Shown: one piece after another, positions 1 to 4,778 of the stretch
Numbering within the stretch: the stretch's first letter is position 1
Layout of the letters: every line of letters starts with the position of its first letter
NCBI GenBank assembly: GCA_003223675.1
Contig: QHVW01000376.1
Coordinates: forward strand, 1-7,133
Source: Acidobacteriota bacterium
Lineage (GTDB): Bacteria; Acidobacteriota; Thermoanaerobaculia; Multivoradales; UBA5704
Reading direction: 5' to 3'
DNA length: 7,133 nt
Position numbers and translations under genes: made by a program
Notes under the pieces: model-generated
What the model was told of the DNA's origin: nothing
The model's input: only the letters and a program-made list of their open reading frames with translations
Databases searched by the model: none

Positions 1-797
1 TCGGCACCTACGGCTTCCTGCGCTTCGCCATCCCGCTCTTCCCCCACGCCACCGAGGCGGCCAAGCCGCTGCTGCTGGCGCTCGCCATCGTCGGCATCAT
101 CTACGGCGCCCTGGTGGCCTGGGCGCAGGCGGACATGAAGAAGCTGGTCGCCTACTCCTCGATCGCCCACCTCGGCTTCGTGATGCTCGGCCTGCTCGCC
201 CTCGACGCCATCGCCTGGCAGGGATCGCTCCTCCAGATGGTCAATCACGGCCTGTCGACCGGCGCGCTCTTCCTTCTGGTCGGCATGCTCTACGACCGGC
301 GGCACACCAAGAAGTTCGACGAGTTCGGCGGCCTCGCCAAGGTGATGCCGGTGTTCGCCTTCTTCCTGGTCTTCTCCAGCTTGGCGTCCGTGGGCCTGCC
401 GGCGCTCAACGGCTTCGTGGGCGAATTCATGATCCTGCTCGGCAGCTTCCGCACCCTGGGCTGGGTGCCGGTGGCGATCGCCACCTTCGGCGTGGTGCTC
501 GCCGCGGTCTACCTGCTGAAGATGATCCAGCTCACCCTCTTCGGACCGATCACCAAGGACGAGAACAGGAAACTGATCGATCTGTCTCCTCGCGAGTGGG
601 CTGCGCTGGTCCCGCTCTGTATTTTCATGCTCTGGATCGGCGTGGCGCCGAACACCTTCCTGAAGCCCAGCCGCCAGGCCCTCGACGGCGTGCTCGCGGA
701 CTACCGGGGGCGGATTTCGGCTCCGAGCGTGGCGCAGGCGACGTTGCGGGCGCCTGTCCAGGTTTCGAGCGACACCACCACGGAGGCTGGCCGATGA
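1..797 (+). CDS. nuoM: NADH-quinone oxidoreductase subunit M, C-terminal part (5' end outside window)
   Basis: Membrane subunit of respiratory complex I, one of the three antiporter-like subunits that move protons while NADH is oxidised and quinone reduced. The reading frame is open from base 3 and shows 264 residues to the TGA stop; the N-terminal half is cut off by the window. Family signatures are clear. The stretch ADMKKLVAYSSIAHLGF (visible residues 43-59) matches the NuoM segment with the buried lysine of the broken helix. MVNHGLS (79-85) follows, and NGFVGEFMILLGSF (136-149) carries the channel glutamate E141 expected in NuoM rather than the lysine seen in NuoN. Several hydrophobic membrane helices can be seen up to about residue 220. 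The last 40 or so residues are polar and look like a loose tail. The stop overlaps the nuoN start (ATGA), so translation of the two is probably coupled. Identification is firm; only the missing start is unknown. Confidence 0.96.
   Translation, partial: GTYGFLRFAIPLFPHATEAAKPLLLALAIVGIIYGALVAWAQADMKKLVAYSSIAHLGFVMLGLLALDAIAWQGSLLQMVNHGLSTGALFLLVGMLYDRRHTKKFDEFGGLAKVMPVFAFFLVFSSLASVGLPALNGFVGEFMILLGSFRTLGWVPVAIATFGVVLAAVYLLKMIQLTLFGPITKDENRKLIDLSPREWAALVPLCIFMLWIGVAPNTFLKPSRQALDGVLADYRGRISAPSVAQATLRAPVQVSSDTTTEAGR
782..786 (+). promoter_or_regulatory. Ribosome binding site of nuoN
   Basis: GGAGG lies 7 nt before the ATG at 794, inside the last codons of nuoM. It fixes the nuoN start at 794 rather than at any earlier in-frame start (the frame stays open upstream from about 596), because the protein from this ATG begins like other NuoN proteins. 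Confidence 0.75.
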
Positions 798-2254
798 ACC
801 GCGCGGACTGGATGCTGCTGCTGCCCGAGATCGTCCTCTGCGGCGGCGGCGTGCTGGTGATGATGCTCGAGGCGATCTCCCCCGCCCTGCGCCGGGGCTT
901 CATGGCGCTCTCGCTGCTGACCACGGCCGTCGCAGCCTGGGCGGTCTACTGGGTCACCCCGGGCCACACGGTCACCGGCGCCGAAGCGACCTTCCACGGT
1001 CTCCTGGAGACCAGCCCGACCACGGCGGCCTTCTCCTACGTCATCCTGCTCGCCACCGGGCTCTGCCTGCTCGCCTCGCAGGGGTATCTGCGGCGGGAGA
1101 GGATCCTCGCGGGCGAATACCACTCCCTGCTCCTCTGGTGCGCCGCCGGCCTGCTGCTGATGCTGCGGGCGACCGAGCTGTTGACGGTCTTCCTCTCGCT
1201 GGAGCTCCTCTCGCTCGCCCTCTACTCGCTGGCGGCCTACCACCGCAGGCTCGCCATCTCGGGCGAGGCGGCGATCAAGTACTTCCTGATGGGCGCCTTC
1301 GTCAGCGCCTTCGTGCTATATGGCATCGCGCTGGTCTACGGCGCCACCGGCACCACCCGCTTCGCCGAGATCGGCCCGGCGCTGGCCGGCCAGCCGGACG
1401 TGCCGGTGCTCGCCATCCTCGGCTTCCTGATGCTGATCGCGGGCTTCGGCTTCAAGATGAGCCTCGTCCCCTTCCACGCCTGGTCGCCGGACACCTACCA
1501 GGGCGCCCCCTCGCCCTTCGTGGCCTTCCTCTCGGTGGCACCGAAGGTGGCGAGCGCGCTGGTGCTCTATCGCCTGCTCGGCGCCGTCGTGCAGGGCGGC
1601 GGGCCGGTCAACGTCCAACGGTGGTCCACCGTAATCGCGATCCTCTCGGTGCTCTCGATGGTGGTGGGGAACCTGCTCGCCCTGGTGCAGCGGGACCTCA
1701 AGCGCATGCTCGCCTACTCCGGCATCGCCCACATGGGCTACCTGCTGCTGGCCCTGGTGACGCTCGACCGCTCCTCGCTGGTGCCGGTGCTCGTCTACCT
1801 GCTGGCCTACGTGCTGATGAACGCCGGCGCCTTCACCGTCGTGACCCTGCTCTACAGCCGTCCGGGCGAGCAGCACCTGATCTCGGACCTCGCCGGCTGG
1901 GGGTATCGCTATCCGCTGCTGGGCGGGTGCCTCTCGGTCTGCATGCTGTCGCTGGGCGGCATCCCGCCGACCGTGGGCTTCCTGGGCAAGTACGTGGTCT
2001 TCCTCAAGGCGGTCGGGGACGGCCACGTCGGTCTCGCCGTCACCGGCGTGGTGGCGAGCCTCGTCGGCGTCTTCTACTACCTCCGGGTCGTGTACTACCT
2101 GTACATGAAACCCGAGACGCGGCAGCCGGAGGGGCTGCTGATCGACGTTTGGGGCCGTACCGCGGCCGTGGTCGCCGCTCTGGGGACCCTGGCGCTCGGC
2201 ATCTGGCCCACAGGTCTGCTCCAGTGGCTGATCGCAGCGACCACCGCGAAGTAA
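794..2254 (+). CDS. nuoN: NADH-quinone oxidoreductase subunit N
   Basis: Antiporter-like membrane subunit of complex I, next to NuoM in the proton-pumping arm. The protein has 486 residues, the usual size for NuoN, and is built almost wholly of hydrophobic helices. The charged residues of the proton path are visible: E137 in the SLELLSLALYSLAAY stretch (135-149), K221 in GFKMSLVPFHAWSPDTYQGAP (219-239, the family's best signature), K251 in APKVAS, and K399 in GFLGKY, where NuoM has glutamate instead. A second conserved region is QRDLKRMLAYSGIAHMGY (299-316). The start is the ATG overlapping the nuoM stop, with GGAGG 7 nt upstream. The gene order nuoM-nuoN is that of standard nuo operons, and nuoN is normally the last structural gene, which fits a regulator following it here. 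Nothing is truncated and no key residue is missing. Confidence 0.97.
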   Translation: MNRADWMLLLPEIVLCGGGVLVMMLEAISPALRRGFMALSLLTTAVAAWAVYWVTPGHTVTGAEATFHGLLETSPTTAAFSYVILLATGLCLLASQGYLRRERILAGEYHSLLLWCAAGLLLMLRATELLTVFLSLELLSLALYSLAAYHRRLAISGEAAIKYFLMGAFVSAFVLYGIALVYGATGTTRFAEIGPALAGQPDVPVLAILGFLMLIAGFGFKMSLVPFHAWSPDTYQGAPSPFVAFLSVAPKVASALVLYRLLGAVVQGGGPVNVQRWSTVIAILSVLSMVVGNLLALVQRDLKRMLAYSGIAHMGYLLLALVTLDRSSLVPVLVYLLAYVLMNAGAFTVVTLLYSRPGEQHLISDLAGWGYRYPLLGGCLSVCMLSLGGIPPTVGFLGKYVVFLKAVGDGHVGLAVTGVVASLVGVFYYLRVVYYLYMKPETRQPEGLLIDVWGRTAAVVAALGTLALGIWPTGLLQWLIAATTAK

Positions 2255-2874
2255 ACGAGCTGGAAGAGGTCTCGCCTCTCACCCTCAACCGGCTTTCGTT
2301 CTACCTGCGCTGTCTGCGCCATCTCCAGGAGAGCGGGGTGTCCCGGGTCTCCTCGCAGGAGATGGCGCAGCGCTACCACCTCTCCGCGACCCAGATCCGC
2401 AAGGACCTCGCGCAATTCGGAGAGTTCGGCATCCGCGGCGTCGGCTACGACGTCGACGCTCTGGCCACCCACCTGAGCTCGCTCCTGGGCCTCGACCGCC
2501 ATCACGCGCTGCTGATCGTCGGCATGGGGAACCTGGGGAGCGCGCTCGCCCAGTACCTCGGCTTCAACTACGGCTCGTTCCGCGTGGTGGCGGCGGTGGA
2601 CAACGATCCCAGGAAGATCGGCAGGAAGGTGGCCAACCTGACCGTCCGCTCCAGCGCCGACCTCAAGGAGGTCGTCCGCGAGTCCGGAGCCGAGATAGGC
2701 GTCCTCGCCGTCCCCGCCGAGGCCGCCCAGGAGAACTACGACGCCCTGGCCGACGCGGGCATCAAAGGGGTCCTCAACTTCGCCCCCGTGCGCGTCAAGC
2801 GCCGCACGAACGTGCCGCTGAAGAACGTCGATCTGCGGATCAACCTGGAGGAGTTGGCGTTCTTTTTGCGGTGA
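2224..2874 (+). CDS. rex: Redox-sensing transcriptional repressor Rex
   Basis: Cytoplasmic repressor that reads the NADH/NAD+ ratio: in the known family, the dimer binds operators when NADH is low and releases them when NADH rises, derepressing respiratory and fermentative genes. From the GTG at 2224 it has 216 residues, close to the usual 210-215. A winged-helix domain spans about 20-85, with the recognition segment SATQIRKDLAQFGEFGIRG (54-72) that is diagnostic for Rex. A Rossmann fold follows, with the dinucleotide loop GMGNLG (100-105) and acidic D126 ending strand two (AAVDNDP). GIKGVLNFAPV (179-189) and the C-terminal helix NLEELAFFLR, used for domain-swapped dimerisation, complete it. 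The start is uncertain: GTG 2224 is the nearest canonical start before the conserved region, overlaps nuoN by 31 nt and has only AGG at 2212-2214 as ribosome site; a CTG at 2260 is another choice. Co-transcription with nuo is likely. No Rex operator was found in the window. Confidence 0.95.
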   Translation: MADRSDHREVNELEEVSPLTLNRLSFYLRCLRHLQESGVSRVSSQEMAQRYHLSATQIRKDLAQFGEFGIRGVGYDVDALATHLSSLLGLDRHHALLIVGMGNLGSALAQYLGFNYGSFRVVAAVDNDPRKIGRKVANLTVRSSADLKEVVRESGAEIGVLAVPAEAAQENYDALADAGIKGVLNFAPVRVKRRTNVPLKNVDLRINLEELAFFLR

Positions 2875-2878
2875 GGGC

Positions 2879-3295
2879 TCAATGAGGGCCGTTCGGAACC
2901 ATCCAATCCTGCAACTCGATCCCGAGCCCCTGGAAATGCCTGACGTTGCTCGTAACGAGCACTGCTCCCTCTCGACGAGCAAGGACCGCAATCAGTAGAT
3001 CCATATCGGTAATGGGACGACCGATCCGATGACGCTCCGCCCAGAGATGCGCTGCCTCCTTCCAATCATCAAACGACAGATCACAACGCTGCCATGACGC
3101 CGTGATCTCCTCGTAATTCTGCAGCAGCCGGGACATACCTCGAAGCTCGAAATAGCGCGTCATCTCGTATTGAGTCACTGGTACAAGGAGAAATGTAGCT
3201 CTCTTCTCGACTGCATCTTCATAATAATCGAGAGCCGACCGCCACCCTTTCGTGAGATAGTTGAGGGTATTCGTGTCGAGAAGGAGCTTCGTCAT
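2879..3295 (-). CDS. vapC: PIN-domain ribonuclease toxin, VapC-like
   Basis: Likely toxin of a type II toxin-antitoxin pair: a metal-dependent endoribonuclease that would stop translation by cutting RNA, often a tRNA, when its antitoxin is lost. The 138-residue length is normal for a single PIN domain. Conserved positions are visible: D7 in LLLDTNTLNYL, E44 in TQYEMTRY, D97/D99 in PITDMDLLIAVLA, and the end motif VTSNVRHF (114-121), where an asparagine stands at the fourth position as in many VapC proteins. ATG overlaps the antitoxin stop by 4 nt (ATGA), with GAGGA just before it, so the toxin is translationally coupled to the antitoxin. It runs head-on into rex with 4 nt between the two stops. 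Its G+C (roughly 45-62% per 60-base line) is well below the neighbours, which suggests transfer. The VapC label is for the family; the target RNA cannot be read from sequence. Confidence 0.88.
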   Translation of the reverse strand: MTKLLLDTNTLNYLTKGWRSALDYYEDAVEKRATFLLVPVTQYEMTRYFELRGMSRLLQNYEEITASWQRCDLSFDDWKEAAHLWAERHRIGRPITDMDLLIAVLARREGAVLVTSNVRHFQGLGIELQDWMVPNGPH

Positions 3296-3567
3296 TCTTC
3301 CTCGGAAAGGCTGGAGAAGTTGATTGGGTGTTGTCGCTGAAATTCTTCAAACTCGTCGACCACCCTGTCTTCCTCCGGGGTCGGTTTGAAGGTGCGAAGT
3401 TTCTGTACCACCCGTAGCATCTCCTGCCGCGTCTCGTCGAGCTCTTGAGTCTCAGATGGACCCGCTAGCACGATGACCTCGGCCGGACCGGCGGGAAAAT
3501 CGGCTGGGAGACGGATCTCCAACTGGTGGTCCTCGGGAACGGTTACCGTCTGTTTATGGGCCTGCAT
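3292..3567 (-). CDS. Putative antitoxin paired with the VapC-like toxin
   Basis: A 91-residue, acidic-tailed protein, called an antitoxin mainly because it lies directly upstream of, and overlaps by 4 nt, a PIN-domain toxin. The N-terminal 35 residues (HKQTVTVPEDHQLEIRLP, then DFPAGPAEVIVLAG) look like a small beta-rich module of the swapped-hairpin or AbrB-like kind found in some antitoxins. Residues 36-72 (ETQELDETRQEMLRVVQKL and onward) are probably helical and charged. The tail (73-91), ending in SSLSEEE, looks disordered and could wrap the toxin, as antitoxin C-termini do. It has a very strong ribosome site, consistent with making more antitoxin than toxin. G+C is low compared with rsmD upstream. 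I do not recognise it as Phd, RelB or a standard VapB by sequence, so the domain assignment is inference. Autoregulation of the pair is expected from the family, but no operator palindrome was found. Confidence 0.72.
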   Translation of the reverse strand: MQAHKQTVTVPEDHQLEIRLPADFPAGPAEVIVLAGPSETQELDETRQEMLRVVQKLRTFKPTPEEDRVVDEFEEFQRQHPINFSSLSEEE

Positions 3568-3571
3568 GCTC

Positions 3572-3579
3572 TCACCTCC
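3572..3579 (-). promoter_or_regulatory. Strong ribosome binding site of the antitoxin gene
   Basis: GGAGGTGA is read on the minus strand, with 7 nt between GGAGG and the ATG at 3567. It lies in the 21-nt gap after the rsmD stop. Together with the ATGA-coupled toxin behind it, it would favour excess antitoxin synthesis. Confidence 0.75.
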
Positions 3580-3588
3580 AAGCCTATT

Positions 3589-4140
3589 CTACCCCGGTCC
3601 CCGCCGGTAGAAGCTGATCGCGCTCTCCCCATACCGCCTCACGTCCACCCTCGTCAGCGGTCCGGTCTCAAGGGCTAAGTCGCGGCGCGCGGAGTGCTCG
3701 ACGGCGACCTCTCCATCCTGGGCCAGGAGAGGAGCCACGGCTTCGAGGAGCTCGCCGTAGGCGTCGAAATTGTACGGCGGATCGGCGTAGACGAGGTCGA
3801 AGGGACCTTCATCGGTCAGACGGACGAGGCCGGCGGGGAGGGTGAGACGGCGGATCTGGAGCAGCCTCCCTCCCAGCTTGCCCGCGTTCGCCTCCAGGGT
3901 CTTCACGGCGCGGAGACCCTCGTCCACGGCGAGCACGGCGAGCGCGCCGCGTCCCAGGGCCTCCAGCCCCACCACGCCGCTGCCCGCGAAGAGGTCCAGG
4001 ACGCGGGCGTTTTCGATGCGGTCGCTCCAGATCGAGAAGAGCGCTTCGCGGACCCGCCCCTCGGTCGGCCTCGCTCCCGGCGGCACGGTGAGGCCCCGGC
4101 CGCGAAATTCTCCTCCCGTGATCCGGACCCCCGGCTTCAC
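3589..4140 (-). CDS. rsmD: 16S rRNA (guanine(966)-N(2))-methyltransferase RsmD
   Basis: Methylates the exocyclic amine of G966 of 16S rRNA using S-adenosylmethionine, acting on small-subunit assembly intermediates in the cytoplasm. The 183-residue length is typical. Family landmarks appear in order: RITGGEFRGRGL (6-17), RPTEGRVREALFSI (24-37), the SAM-binding LDLFAGSGVVGLEALGRGA (48-66), the acidic ribose-binding VDE (72-74), the catalytic DPPY (120-123) of N2/N6 amino-methyltransferases, and the C-terminal YGESAISFY (170-178). The start is GTG, overlapping the stop of the upstream exported-protein gene by 4 nt (GTGA). GAGG sits 5 nt before it, inside that gene, so translational coupling is likely. 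It is downstream of a tRNA nucleotidyltransferase-type gene, which fits an RNA-maturation operon. G+C is high, unlike the toxin-antitoxin genes that follow after 21 nt. rsmD is often next to coaD; here that place is taken by the toxin-antitoxin module. Confidence 0.95.
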   Translation of the reverse strand: MKPGVRITGGEFRGRGLTVPPGARPTEGRVREALFSIWSDRIENARVLDLFAGSGVVGLEALGRGALAVLAVDEGLRAVKTLEANAGKLGGRLLQIRRLTLPAGLVRLTDEGPFDLVYADPPYNFDAYGELLEAVAPLLAQDGEVAVEHSARRDLALETGPLTRVDVRRYGESAISFYRRGPG

Positions 4141-4778
4141 TCTTGCCTCGACAGCAGGGCCGTGAACTTCTTCCGGAGCTGGTCCTTGGGGACGTAGAGC
4201 TCGATCGGCTGGTCGATCCCCTCCAGCTCGATCCCCTTGCCGTCGCTGGTGAAGGCCACGATACGGAAACGGTTCCCATCCCCCGCGTGCTTCAGCACGT
4301 CGCCGGGCCGCGGCTCGTAGCCGGCCGGCAGGTCACCCGCCTCCTTGACGATGGTGACCTTCTTCTCCAGCTCCTGCGCGATGTGCACGACGTGCGACAG
4401 GCTGAGCGGCAGCCGGTCGTACTGGCCGAGCTGAAAGGTCTGGAGGTCCTTGCCCGGAAGCTGCAAGCGCAGCTCGCAACGCTCGACCCAGGCCCCTTCG
4501 GGCCCCTTGTCCGGGCTCTTCGCCTCCGCGAGGTCCTCCGCGGCGAGGCGGTTGAGGAAGCCCTCCAGCTTGTCCGGCGCCAGCTCCGCGAGCCCCATCT
4601 TCTCGTTGCCGATCTGCCCCTTGCGCAGGCGGATGGTGCCGTTGGCGAAGAGCGTGGTCTCGCGGCGGGCCACGTCGGTCCGGCACTCGTAGCGCAGGAT
4701 CTCGGTCGAGCGGTCGTCGCCCTGAGCCGGCAGGGCCGCGAGCAGCAGGATGGCCATCACGAATCGCGATCGGATCAA
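4137..4778 (-). CDS. Exported protein of unknown function, TTG start
   Basis: 213 residues; not recognised as a named family. The N-terminus is a good Sec signal: a short Arg-containing n-region (MIRSRF), a hydrophobic core VMAILLLAALP, then A-Q-G before DD, so cleavage is likely after residue 20. There is no lipobox cysteine, so it should be soluble in the periplasm or secreted. The mature protein appears to have two parts. Residues about 26-145 (YECRTDVARRETTLFANGTIRLR, later LAPDKLEGFLNRLAAEDLAEA) alternate strands with a helix. About 152-213 (GYEPRPGDVLKHA, later GIELEGIDQPIELYVPKDQL) looks like a small all-beta unit. C32 and C101 are the only cysteines and could form a disulphide. The first part loosely recalls small protease-inhibitor-like folds, but that is speculation. 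The TTG start overlaps the upstream stop (TTGA) and is supported by AAGGAGG; GTG and ATG at codons 7-8 would cut into the signal peptide. It is coupled to rsmD by GTGA. Confidence 0.85.
   Translation of the reverse strand: MIRSRFVMAILLLAALPAQGDDRSTEILRYECRTDVARRETTLFANGTIRLRKGQIGNEKMGLAELAPDKLEGFLNRLAAEDLAEAKSPDKGPEGAWVERCELRLQLPGKDLQTFQLGQYDRLPLSLSHVVHIAQELEKKVTIVKEAGDLPAGYEPRPGDVLKHAGDGNRFRIVAFTSDGKGIELEGIDQPIELYVPKDQLRKKFTALLSRQE

Noticed and set aside
1138..2223. The rex frame stays open upstream across much of nuoN, which could suggest a 578-residue fusion protein.
   Set aside because: The upstream part is an Arg/Pro/Gly-rich out-of-frame reading of nuoN, as expected at about 70% G+C. 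Rex is complete at normal length without it.
2095..2991. Long open frame of about 298 codons on the minus strand opposite nuoN's end and rex.
   Set aside because: Its composition mirrors the antisense of a real gene, it has no recognisable motif, and it would overlap rex and the toxin gene.
3079..3086. TCACAA resembling half of a Rex operator inside the toxin gene.
   Set aside because: The matching TTGTGA half is not present 6 nt upstream, and the position is inside a gene of another system.
3586..3591. TAGAAT on the minus strand as a possible -10 box for the toxin-antitoxin genes, overlapping the rsmD stop.
   Set aside because: No acceptable -35 hexamer lies 16-18 nt upstream, and the leader would be only about 12 nt. 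A promoter could exist but is not supported.
4716..4778. Lipoprotein signal in the exported protein.
   Set aside because: There is no cysteine after the hydrophobic core; the sequence there is LPAQGDD, which fits ordinary signal peptidase cleavage.
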